From Luscinia megarhynchos (taxonomy: Eukaryota > Chordata > Aves > Passeriformes > Turdidae), in the NCBI GenBank assembly GCA_034336665.1, contig CM067589.1, positions 2,943,290-3,007,289 on the forward strand: 64,000 nt of DNA, written 5' to 3'. Positions 42,260 to 55,000 of the stretch are shown one piece after another (the first letter of the stretch is position 1; every line of letters begins with the position of its first letter). Made by a program: the position numbers and the translations under genes. A model generated the notes under the pieces. The model searched no databases. It was not told where the DNA came from and worked only from the letters and a program-made list of their open reading frames with translations.

Positions 42260-45200
42260 GAAGCACTGTGGCTCCAAACCCCACCTATGTTGACGCAGAG
42301 TGGCACTAGTATCAGCACAAAGAGCACACAGAATATTGCCCCCACTCCCCATAATTTGAAGGGGTTCTCATCTGTGTGTTTGAGGAACACTCCCTGGGTA
42401 GTTTGCTTGCTTTGTTATTTTGTATAACAGATAAACAGAAAATGATCTGTTGAATCATTTATAACCATGTACCTGCAGCCAACCCTCTCTGTAACCCTTT
42501 GGAACAAATGAGCAAGTTCTTAGCCCTCTGCACAATTCATGAATTTAAAATGAGAATTGCCTGTATGTGACAAGACACTTAAAATATTAATATTTCTGTT
42601 GAGTAAGCAATAACTTGGGCCTCAGGACAGTCTAGAACAGTGTATAAATTATTAGAAAGGAGGCAGCTGTACTGTCGTGTGAATTTATTTCATAGTAAGC
42701 ACAAACCAACGTCTGCACTGCCAGTGAAGAGTGGAGGCTGTTGCCATCAGCTTGGATTGAATATGCATTTGTCTGGTATTAGAAAACCCTTGCAAGTGGA
42801 ATTTGAGCTTTCAGTACAGGTGAGATTGAGAGGGAAGGGTATTTCTTTGTTCTTAAGTGAGGTAGGAGGAATCAGAATATTGGAAACTTTCACAGCCCAC
42901 TGTGTTTCACGTGTGAGATCCTGAAGTCCATGGAGTGGCAGAAAGTGTTGAGTTCCAGTTTCCAGCAGAACGAGCCTCCAGCCTTCCTGTGTGGCTGAGG
43001 TTGAAGCAAAACAAGTTTCCCTCCTGCCTCATCAGAGACCTCCAGCTAACAAGTGCCATGCTGAGGGATCTGTCACCAACCCAAGGGCTGTGTTATTAAC
43101 AGGAAACCAGCTGCCTTTCCATGGCACGAAGAGACTCAACAATCCTACTGCTGATCGTGTGGAGGGGGCTCCTGGGCCAACTGTGCTGGCCAACCCTTGA
43201 TACAGAAAGTGCATAGGATAATTTGTCCAGCAAGGGAAAGCTCTGAGACTGCTGAGGGCTCGTTAGTGCTGCAGGAAGAGTGGGTGGCAGGTGTGTGTTG
43301 GGACAGTGTGGAGTTGCAGCTCTTGGGGCATCACACTAACAGTGTTTATGTGTTACTGATGTTGCCAGGTAGAACAATGAACACACATGGCTTGTCTTAG
43401 TGAGAGCAGCTGCTGTGCATACTGATCTCCCACCTTGGGGCAAGGAAATTGGTGAAACACAGAGCTTTGGAGACACTGAAGTGTGTATTGGAGGCACCTT
43501 CAGCTTTCTGAGAGCACCCAGCCCAGAATAGTTAGGTATTAGGGAATACCCAATATATCAGGGAATCATTACTGAAAGTTTTTAAGTTACTGTCTAGGGA
43601 TTAGTCTAACTGCTCTTGGACACACAGCTTCCAAACCTAAGCAATCAGTGTGCAGGGCAGGATTTATTTTTTCCTAGGAGGATGCCGTGGAGTGTCGTTA
43701 GACCTTGAACTTCTTTGGGTGTAACTTGTAATAAAAAACCATTATGAGATGTGAAACCAAAGTACACTGGCAAATTACACATTTAGTGTGTCATTACAGA
43801 GACTCAGGGTGGGTTGTCTTTTTTCCACTGAAATTATTCAGGCTGCATAAGAATTGCTCATTTTAGTAGAGCAGGGTCTACACCTTTAGACTGTAAGAGG
43901 CATACAAAAGAGATCCTGCTGTTCTTACATCCATTGGTTCTGTATCTCACTGCCTAGATCTCTGCAGGATTGTGTGGCACTCTATTTAAGAGCAAACATT
44001 CTACTTTGTCTTCTTAGTATTAAAATTACTTTCCATGTTCCCTTGGTGATATTTTTTCTAAACATCATTTGGAAGTTCTATTTTTTCATTTAGTGAGCAA
44101 ATGAAAAAAGAAGTCAGTGATCTGAATTAAGGTGAGCAGCAGGCTTAGGTCAGACATCTGCCTTGTGTTATGGCTCTGCTGCTTTTGTTCAAGCTGAAAC
44201 TCCAGCAATTATTTCCTCTAGACTATTCAGCAGAAGCATCCAAGATATATATATGCAAGAGGAAGCAAGGAGCAAACTTGATGTGCAAAGATTTTTCTTA
44301 GTGTTCTTTTTATTCTTACCCCTTGATTGTTTACTTACAATTTCTCTGTTCTTACAATTTTCAGTATGCTTCTACCCTCTCCAAAAAGCTGGAACATTTG
44401 CAAGAATACTTGCTAGGGTCAGGATAGATTCACATCAGAGGAGGGGTTTGCTCCTTGTTTTGGCTCAGTACACTCTTTTCCATGGTTCTGTCAGTCACTG
44501 GAAAGTGCCAGAGGGAGCCCTGAAGCTGCAGCCATGGCAGTGAGGGCAGGATGAGGCCCCAGCCAAGCTGGAGGGTGAGGGCTCCTCAGGGCGTCAGTTG
44601 GGAGTGGCCCTGGTGTCCTCCAGCCCTGGACTATGCCCAGGAATTATCTGCAAGAACATGGGCTGCCTCTTTTTTTATTTATTTTTTATTTTATTGGTTG
44701 TAAGAATAGGTTATCTAAATAGATGTTGGGCCTAAAAATCTATTGTCCAGTACTACAGTTTTGGTCAGCTCTGAAGAAGTGCTGTAACAGTTTGCTGGTG
44801 CTTTAGCTCAGCAGAGCAGTTTCAGCCCAGACTCAGTTGTGGGAGCTGCAGAGGACAATCTGTGGGTTCACAGGTAGCATTTCCCCTCAGTGACATGCTT
44901 GGTCAGAGTGGATTGCCTATAGACATAATAAAACATTTATAGCAACACTAATGAATTGTTTGATTTCCTGAAGAAATGTTACCTGTGTGACAGAAGTTGA
45001 ATGTGCTTTAGAGGGCCATGGAGATAAGTTCTGCAGGGCTCTGATAATGTGGATGCCATTCCAGCTGACTCACTGTGCTAACCAGCCATGGGCAACCAGT
45101 CTGGAGAGTTCAAGGAAAAATGACACACCCAGCTCTGGGTCTGCGTTTTTGCTGCCTTTAGGTGGAACAGATGCTTTTCTTTTGACTGACATAGAGACTG

Positions 45201-48200
45201 AAATAAAGCAAAGTCTTTTAGTTCAGTCTGTAGAGGTGATCCATTCTGGGAGTGATGTCCAAGACCCTTTTGTTGGTCCCTGTGTTTGGGTTTAGCATCA
45301 TAAGAGTTTTATTCTGAATCTACACTACAGTCCTGAAAGGACATCACTGTGCAAAGTGCATTCAAGAGAGGTGCTTTGCATGTTTAATGTTCCAGCCTTA
45401 TTTCAGTATTCAGTATTTCTAGGTCTGAGATATTCCAAAGAGCAAAGCAAGGTGTTTTGTGCTTTGCTGAATGGGATCAGAGGAAAGTTTTGGATGATAT
45501 CACCAACTCAGCTGGATTCACCTAAGCCCTGAACATTTGCAGCTCAAGATCTTACACTGTCTGCCTCATGTATTTTTTCCCTTCATTTCCCTCTCCTTTT
45601 TATCTTTTGTCCAATGAAAATATCTCAGTCATGAAACCACTGCATCTTATTTCTTTCTGCTTGGAGCTTTGACCAGAGGGGTAAGTTAAAACATTACATA
45701 TTTATGGTACTTAGAGAGGTGTTCCAGCTCCTGGAGTGGTGCATGAGGCAGTGTGTGGGTTCCATCCCTCCCCAGCCACAGGTGGAAAATTAAAGTCAGG
45801 AGCTGCCTTTCCTGTCTCAGCTGCTCTCCTCCGACAGAATCAGATCTCAGTGCCAACAAAAACAGCTCCAGGCCACACAAACGAACCTTCATTTTTTTCT
45901 TCCCCAAAAGTGCCATTAAGATCAGCTCTAACACAGAACTGCTGGCAGATCTTTCTCCCTTGGAAAAACCCTCTGCAACTGAAGTGTCAGGGGAATGAGA
46001 AAACCAGTGAACTGGAGAGAATTTCAGCCTACTGACTATCTCAGTTCTGTAATGCTGGAGTAGTTCAGTGTCCATGAAAAATATTGCATATTTCTGTGAT
46101 TCAAGAAGCAATTTTCATGGCCCTGTGCACATATAGGTACACACTGATCATATGCCCTAAAAGATGCATAGAACACACTGTATTGCATATGTTCATATCT
46201 GTGGATTTTTGCTAACTTTAAAAAAAATTCATGTGGTTCCGAGGATCCCACTTTTGTCACACTTGGAGCCCCCAAATGAGAAGAAAAACTCATTTTTTCC
46301 CCAGGGCAAAATTGCACTCATAGTGCCAGGAGGTGCCTGGGCAGAGGCACAGCTGCAGCTTCTTGTTTGAGGACTGCCCTGGAATATCATCCTTGCATCC
46401 CAGCGATCCCACGGCATCCCCACTGCCGGGGTTTGTACAACCAGGAGCAAAGTATGGGCTGCTTGGAACGCAAAATCCCCTCCCAGCGTCAAGATCTGTG
46501 TCAGGAAAGCCGATACCAAAAAAGCCAAATAAAGGAAACAGGCGGAAAATCCGTCTCCATACTCCCCTGGAGGAAGCCTGGCACTGTTAGTGACGTTCAT
46601 TGCTCAAGTACCGCAGCAGAAATTTCCAGTTGGAAGTTGTTCCGCAGCCGCAGGAGCCCCGGAGGAGCGGCAGGAGCAGGGCCAGGGCGGGCTCCGTGCG
46701 GATCTGCCTGCTTGTCACTAGAGGCCACCACCGGCCTTCGCAACGGAGCTGCCTCCAGCCCTCCCCGTGCGCACCTTGAACCGGGAATCAAGCTCAGCGA
46801 TTACATAACAACATTTCTCATCCACTTCCCTGGCCCTATATCCACAGGAAGTTTAGTTGCATCTCTCTTGTGGCCAAACGTTTAGAGGAATATTTCTTTT
46901 CAGAGCCACCAGCCGTAATTAAGGAGTTCAGTGCTGTGTGTGGAGTGGGTTTGGAAGCAATGGCAAGAAGAATGGGCTATCTTTCCTAAATTCTGGTATC
47001 TGAGTCTTTGAGAACAGGGAGTGTTCATTATCCTTTTGAATTACACCCTTTTATATAACTGATGCTTGAGTATCTCAATTTTTAGGCGGCAATAGGCTGT
47101 AGACATTAAAGAAAATATTTCTTTGGTTGTGTTTTTATGTTTTTTGTTGTTTTTTTTCTGTACAGTAGCAGAGGATGCATCTCAGAATGTCTTGAGACTG
47201 TCTCTTGTCAGATTGACCTGGAAGCAGAGCCTGAGTGCTGGTATGGCTTTCAAAAATTAGTCATTTTTCTCATTAATGAGACATGAGAACGTGTTTTCTT
47301 TCCTGCACAGGTATGATCACAATTTCTGTCTGCTTGCAGTAACATTGCAGATGTTTTTGAAATTCTTCTGGCAAGAGTCACTCCCAGTTTTTTGTCTGAT
47401 GCATTTAAAATTTAATTTTATCATACATTGGTTTGGGGGCGCAGAGCTGAGCCAAAGCTGGTACTTCTCTAAAGGCATCACACCTTTAACTTCTGTTCTA
47501 AGGAAGAACTGTAGTTTGTAGCTACTTCAACCTGTTTGTTTCTCCATTTCCCTGCCTGCTCCAGCCAATTATGCCTCTTAATTGAAACACATTTTCCCAA
47601 ATTATATTCCTCATTTTTGTTGCTTTCTATAGAGCCTAATTACAGCACGTCACATTGACTCCTTTGGACTTGTCCTTAGGACATTGGAAAGCCAAAAAAT
47701 TTACCCCCGAAGTCTATATAGTTATTGAAAGTGTCTTTACCACAGCTGGTGTTATGATTTTATGCCTTTAAGCTTCTGATGCATATTCAGACATTCAAAA
47801 AGCAAATTAACATGTCCAGAAGAAGCAGTCCTGCACCTGCCTCACCATTAGGTCATGTCTCACCCTGGGAGCTCCTGCCACAGGGACACTCCAGAAATGT
47901 CTGACACTGACGCTTCTGTTTCATGGAATATTTTTGCAGACAATTGATTCGTGCCAGTCCTAGGCCAGGAGCTCAAGTAGGTCATTTCAGTATAGTCACA
48001 CAATTAATGATATCATAAAAGTGCAGCTTGAAACGAATCCAGAATTTTACTGAGGAAACAGCACATGGTAAAACTTTAATTGGGATTTTACCAAGTCAAA
48101 TGTCCAGGTAGAGTCAATAATTAAGATGCTTTTGTGGTATAATGCAGGACATGGGGGACAGGGGGTGCAGCCTCTCCAGCATTATTCTTTCCTTGCTTCC

Positions 48201-51200
48201 CTGTTTGTAGATTCATCCTTTTTCTAAATGATTCATACACAGGAACAGGCATCTCCTAGCAAAACTTTAGAAACCTTTATAGGTCAGGGTGTGGACATTG
48301 TGAAATGTTTTACCGGCTCTTCTGCCTATTCTCTCTCCTTCAATAGTCCATAGAACTCGTGGGTTTAGCAGTGCTATAAAGGCAAGATTTCTTTTCTTCT
48401 CTTTCTGAAATTACTTTGTTAATTTTGCATCCGCATTAGCCAGGAAGGCAGAAAGCAAAAATTTTCATTCTACAGATGTGGCTGTTGATAAATAAGGCTG
48501 AACCCCAGCAGTGTGGGGCCAGCTCCCCAGAAGAATGTGTGATTAATAGCACAAACCATGACTGCATTACCTCATCGCACACTTCTTCCAGGGGATCAAC
48601 ACTTCACTTACCAAAGCTGCCTATTGTAATACACCTTAATAAGTTTTAACATTTCTATGAGTGAAATGAGCTGTGACTCATGCCCAGGCTGGAGTGCAGT
48701 CAAGGCTCTTGGAAATCATGCAGAGGATTATTCTGTGCAGGACTGCCTTAAATGGCAGGTGAAACTGCAAGGAGCCGGTTGTGAACGCTGATGGTTTCAG
48801 CCTCCTTTTATAGGCCAAGTTCCTGTATCTTGTTGGTTTGCAGAGGTATTGTTGCATCATTCACATAGACTGAGAAATGCTGTTCTCTCCTGCTCATGTT
48901 TCTTTGCTATCCTCTTCCATTTATGGGAAATAGAATTTATTCACTTGGAGGGTGTTGTTTTTATACTTTATATTTTTTCAAATTGCACTTTCTTTGTGCC
49001 TGGGTCCATCACTTGGTGTTGAAATGGCACTTCTGTGTGTATGGAATACTGGAGGAGAACAAATATGAGCTGGCAGAGCTCAATCAGTTTCGATATAATG
49101 AATTAACAAAGACTTTTTAAAGCCATACATCATCACAGTCCTGAATATTTTCTTCCCTTCAAGCCACTGCTCTGAAATCAGAAGCAGCACCACCTGTGCT
49201 CTTACAGTCTCCCTAAATACCACAAAGCTGCCAGAGACACCAGCACAGGGTTCTGTACAGGACTCATTTCAGGCTGTTGGCACAGGTGCATTGAAGAACA
49301 TCATCTGAGTATGTGCAGGGTCCTGACCAGCCATAAACACTTGGAATGAATTAATGGCATTATCTCTTCGGAGCCATCAGACACTGACAGGATTGCTGTG
49401 AGTGGGGAATGGCTCTTCAGGAAGTTGTATTATCTAATAGCTGGGCTAAGTAGAAGCTGTGAAGTGATGGATTCTAATTTAGTGGCTCTCAGTGACTTTC
49501 TTTGCAGCCTTGAGCGAGTTGTGTCATCTCTTTTTCCAATTTCTCAGGCAATAGAAGGGGAATGATAATACTGCCCCCATTCATTATCTCCCTGCATCTC
49601 TCAGCATGGTGTGAGAATGTGATGTTAACAGTGCATGCAAGTGGTAAGTATTAGCATCATTATTTATTATTTAGGGTGCAGACCCACCCTAAGTACATTA
49701 AGGAATGCATAGCTTATCTACCAGAGCACAAATTCAGAGGTAATGAGTACACCAGACACAGGGCATACATGGCTGGTGACACAGCATCACGAGCTGTTCA
49801 ACACAAAGGACATCTGCAGTTGTGCAGAGCATTCTGAAGCTGTGAAAGATTCTCCAGAAATAAGTAATTTTTTTTCCCAGGAACAAACAGAATGTGGTAT
49901 AACTCCTGTTTGTATGTTTAAGGACTAACTGGTTTACTCCACTTAGTAAAAGACACTTGAATGGCTGTGTTGGAGTTGTCAGTGCACCATGGTGTCAATA
50001 ACAGAGTGAGCTGTGAGGATGGTGCTCTGAGCTCTGCTGGTCTGACCTGTACAGAGAGCAGCAGCACAGGTGTAAGAGAAGGTTAAAGCCATCAGAGTGG
50101 TGGAGTGGAGTGGGAATTCTGCTGCCTCTCAGCAGATGAGAACAGCAATTCTGCTGCCTCTTATCCAGCACCTCTTGGACCATAGCTGAGTGTGACACAG
50201 GGAGTGCATCTCACCTCTACATGAGGGGACACCAGGGCAGAGTAAAGCCAGAGCATTGCTCAGGAATGTGAATAAGGGCAGGCGTGTTCCATAAAGCACT
50301 TCAATTATTTGCTTTTCCTTCTTCTTTCTTGTAGTTCAGCACAATAACCCAGCACAAAGCACATACTCTCCTTTGATGTAGAAATAAAAGGCAACTTAGA
50401 AGTTTTTATAATTATTTGTGTCACTGCGATGTGGCTCTGCTATGTAAATCTGATAAATGACCATATCTTTAAATAACACAGAAAATTGTTCGAGAAGACC
50501 TGGGCACATTTTGTCCAGATGCTGCAAACACCAGGTCTGGCTTGTTAGATCTGGTAAGCCATAAGGAAGGACACTCTTAATTAGCCAGGAGTTACTAATC
50601 CTGTATTACAAGTTTTACCCAGTTTAAAGAAACCATTAGGTAATCCATCCAATGCTTTTGGGATCTCTTTGTGCAACAAGGGTGGAGAGTTGGGGTGCGG
50701 GGGGCAAAGGGGATCAGGAACTGGTTGGAACACGCCAGTAGCAGATCACTGTATCACACAAGTGGACTTTGTTCAGTTTAATCTGCATTTCCTTCGAGAT
50801 TTCCCCTCTGCTTTGTGAGGCCTGTTTCAAAGCAAGGCAGATAACAGGAGCCCTTTTGTGAGAGTCCGCGGTGCGTGGGGATGACGGGACATGGTGACAA
50901 TGTCGCTCATGAATGCGAAACTGCCCTGGACACGCTGACGTGACTTTGGAATGCAAATCCTTGACACACTCATTATGTTCCATTTGGTCTCTCTTCCTTC
51001 TGCCTTACACTCTTCCTCATTTAAACATCCTAATGATACTTTTCCTTGCCCAGATTTTATCTCTGCTTAGCTCTTTGCTGTCAGGGTCTGCTGCTGACTC
51101 GGGCATTGGGCTGACCCGAGAAAGGGAGGGAGCTGACAGCTCTCCCTGACCTTAGCATGCACTGTAAACACCAGTCTGGCCTGACTGCAGAGCCCTTCCA

Positions 51201-51660
51201 CAGAGACAGTGAACATGCATTTGAGACCAAATAACTGAGATGGTTTCTTGAATTACCTGGGTCATCAAGAAAGAATGAGTATCTGAAAAAGTACTTACAG
51301 AGTCTGAGGGAAAGCATATAAGGACAGTGCTGGAAAATTTCACTCAAACTGAAGAATAAAGAAACGTTTCTGGGCGACTATTTTTGGTAAAGTGACTTTG
51401 CAACACTCCTACTTATAATGCTGTTTTAAATGGTGACATTGATAAGTTGTATATAGGGAAATTGAATAGTTTTGCTCATGTAAATGTCACCGGTAACTTG
51501 TGTTTCTTCTTTTCTTTTTTGTGTTTTTCCAGTATTGTCCCTCCTGAAACAGTGAGGTTCTGGCTGTCCTGAGCCATATCAGTGACACTACCACAGTGGA
51601 CTGGGCATATGTAAGGGAAAGCAAAATCAAATATTCCAAGGACCAGAAGAAATAATGGAT
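42260..51660. other. gene-free interval between KRT20 and KRT23
   Basis: About 9.4 kb. Open frames reach about 170 codons but none shows a keratin rod, signal peptide plus domain, or other recognisable family. There is one compact CpG cluster at 46605-46800. The rest is ordinary AT-leaning sequence with short A/T runs, such as 44670-44700. Confidence 0.55.
46605..46800. promoter_or_regulatory. isolated CpG-rich segment between KRT20 and KRT23
   Basis: About 15 CpG dinucleotides in 200 bp, in a neighbourhood otherwise nearly free of CpG. It includes CACTAGAGGCCACC (46716-46729), loosely like a CTCF core. No exon with clear coding identity is attached. It could be an enhancer, insulator or promoter of an unseen transcript. 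Confidence 0.35.
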
Positions 51661-51665
51661 AAAAA

Positions 51666-51671
51666 TTTATT
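51666..51671 (-). terminator. candidate poly(A) signal of KRT23
   Basis: AATAAA on the minus strand about 385 bp downstream of the stop codon at 52055. Confidence 0.4.
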
Positions 51672-52054
51672 GGCTGTAGTGAGGTATATGATGAGAGGCA
51701 TAAGACCAGGAAAAAAGTTGAGAGATTATTCCCCTTAAATTATAGCTAATTTGCATAGCGATAACTGAATCCCAGATGGATATTCCTGCCCTGGGGAGAT
51801 GTGCACAATACATCTGTCACTAGCTCAGCCAGTCACTTTAATTCAACAGCTTTTCTTCAGCATTTTTGGTGACTAAAAGCTCTTTAAACTACCAATGTCA
51901 GCTATACCCAGCTGTGTGTGGCACTTTGCAGTGTTAGGCTGCAGCTCACAGAGAAGCACGTTCACTACAGGATGCCTGCTGCACACACGGAGCCAGCGCA
52001 CGGCTGTTCAGAGGGAGCTGCTGCCGGGAGCGCCGCTGCTTGGCAGAGCTTCAT

Positions 52055-55000
52055 TCAGGCTTGAGGGGGGAGCTCGTTGATGGTGGAGGACACCACCTCC
52101 CCGTTCACACTGTCGTGGACAATCGCTTTGAGCTTTCGGCTGCTCAGCTCAGAGTGTTCTGAAAGAAAAGAAAGTTTAATTAGCCGAGGAGCAATGCTGA
52201 GACGAGGTGATGCAGGGAAAGCCTCATTTAGTCATTTGCTTGCTGCCTCCTCAACGAAGTTTTCTCTGCTTGTTTTCCTTCCGAGTCAATATTTGTTATT
52301 GCTCTGTGTGAGATGTGCTGCCAGAAAGTCACCCTGGGTCTGGTCCAGGTCAGGGCAAATGAATAACAAAGGAACAGCCCAGCCAATGCAAATCCAGCAG
52401 ATTATCCTGGATGTCTGCAGGTCATGCCCATGCCAGAATATGAGTTTCCAGACATGCAGATTTTCGGTTTGCTCTCAAGCCCTAACGCTGTTTTAGTCTC
52501 CCAAGGAGCGTCCTTGCCTCCTCATATCCCAGGAAAGCTTTAGTCTGGAGCCTGAGCTGTGGCCACGTGTGTGGCTGGCAGGGCTGGGGCTCAGGCAGCC
52601 CATGGGCTCTGCAGTGAGCCCTTCACAGCAGCCAGGAACCGCTGCAATGCTGCTCAAAGGCCTGTGTGAGCCTGCCATGCACACCTTCCACAGTTCACTC
52701 AGCTGAGCTTAAAATTGCCCTGAGTAAAATTTGATTTGAAATGACAGTAATTAAGAGGCACTACAGAGAACAAAGTAAGGAACTTTTACCTTTAGTTTCA
52801 GATTTTCTTGCTGTCCTGTGAAGATAATGAAATAGAAAGAAAATAATGTTACATTCATTTCAAGAAGTTATTCATCCCCTTCTCACTGTTTCTAAGGACA
52901 CCTCATCCCACTGTGAGATAAAATTTTTAAAAAACGAAAAATAATTATGCTTTTATACTGTGTCAGCTTTCCCTTTGGTAGATATTCTCGCTGGAAACCA
53001 TCTCTGGGCACATTGACTACTGCACCCAGGGACAGGGTCATTGGTTCATTGTATTCAGAGTTACTCGGGTTGATCCCAGTTTGGTTTCTTACAAATTCCC
53101 TCACACTTGGGGCCACTCTGTCCTGCCCACCTGAGAGCTGCAGTTCTAAAGGCTGCTGATCTTCCTTTTTTGACTTCATACAAATCAGATGAGAGAATAA
53201 AAATGAGGCCAGCGTTCTCCTATGCTGAGATGGCCATGCTGTGGGAATGGAGAATTTTATTCTTTTTTTAATAAAATGTTATATTAATTTAGGTAATCCA
53301 AATTACATGGATACCAGTGTCTCTGCACTCTAAGAGGCTCTGACTTTTTATTATGATCCGTCACATTAAAATACCAACCCTTGATGTAGTATGGGACTCA
53401 CAAGCTTTGATTAAGCATAAACAAACAAACAAATAAATAATCCAAATATGAGGACTCTCATCTGTTCCAGTCGGGGCAGCTCTGCCTTACCCGTCAGCAT
53501 TCCCTTCCAGCAGCAGGCGGTACGTGGAAATTTCCTTTTCCAGGCGTGTTTTGATCCCAAGAAGAACTTTATATTGGTTATTTTGCTGCTTCATGTCATG
53601 ACGAACCTGGCTCAGCTCTTCCTCACACCTGGAGATGATCTGCTGCATGTTTTGAAGTGCAGCAGCGTAGTAATTCCGAGTGTCAGCCAAGGTGTCTTCC
53701 AGCATGTGTTTCTGACGGGGCAGATAATACCAAGACCATGATTATTATTTATGTGGTAGATACAACACAGAAATACCAGCAAATTTGGTCTCTAGCTAGA
53801 AGATTGCAAAATTAAGGCTGTGGTAATTTAAACACTTATGCATTTGCATAACTATTCTTGTGAAGGCAGCAGAACCACAAAGCTGTGCCGTGTGTGCATG
53901 AGAGGCAAAACTGAGTCATTTATCCCTGCCATATCCGTTCTGCTCAAAGCTCTGCTCCTGAAACTGCTGTCTGTCCTGTCCGTTCTGCATGAGCTGTCCA
54001 GAATTGCTCCAAAGTCTCCAGGTCTCTGGGATGTGAGCTTTAGCCTGTGTAAGAGCTATGTGTCATTTGTGGAAGTTCCCCATCAATATTTTTCACAGTT
54101 CTTGTATTTCATGCCTGATAACAGGGCTTATAAATATGGCCTTTGCATTCTTTATGTTGCTGTCTGTCTTCTGTTTCAGTTTGTCTAGACCTGGAGTCAG
54201 CTATCCCCTCTCTTCTTCTTCTTTTGTCAAAAAGAAGAGACAGAAATTTTTCACTTCCTGGTGGTGGTTGCTGAATCTATTTTGCATATTTTGGCAAAGC
54301 TGAGCATGATCTATATTCCACTTTCCCTCATACTTTGACAACTGCAATGAAGTTATGCTAGGCTGTTGATTTAAATGGAGAATTGGTCCATGACATCTTC
54401 TGAGAATATATGGAATGAGTGAGCAGCCCAAGATGTCTGCAGCAGATACCTTACTAATCTGTGCCTGCAGCTCGATGTCCAGGGACTGCAAAGTCCTCCT
54501 CAGCTCCTTGATCTCGTTCTCGTTGTGCTGGATCTGCTCAGGATTAGGGGTTGCTGCTAGGGACATTGCTGCACTCTGTGAACAGCAGCAAGAGAAAAGC
54601 TCACAGACTCTGCTCAGGCAGGTACAGCCACAGGGGGCTTGCAGAAGAGCAGGGAATAGCTGTTACCTGTTCTTTGTACCAGTTGTCCAGGCTCTGACGA
54701 TTCTTTTCAATTATGGCCTCGTAATCTTCTCTTATTTCTGCCAGAATCTTGCCTAAGTCTGCGGGAGGGGCAGCGTTTACTTTTACGTTGACTTTGAAGT
54801 CCTGTGAGGAGCGATTGGCTTCCATATCCTGTTGGTGTGTTAGCACAGGGAACAAGCAAACTCGTTTATGGAAGTAGAAAGTTTCAGAGAGCCACAAAAT
54901 CCCAGAGAAGTTTGGGGGCTAATTGTTATATATACATTAAGTTAGCATTATTTGAAAAAATAGTATATTTATAACACTCTGATGTGACTTAAACCAGTGA

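Noticed and set aside
54205..54235. Pyrimidine/purine inverted repeat forming a 9-bp hairpin
   Set aside because: Simple CTT-rich sequence facing an AAG-rich sequence; expected by chance in low-complexity intron DNA.
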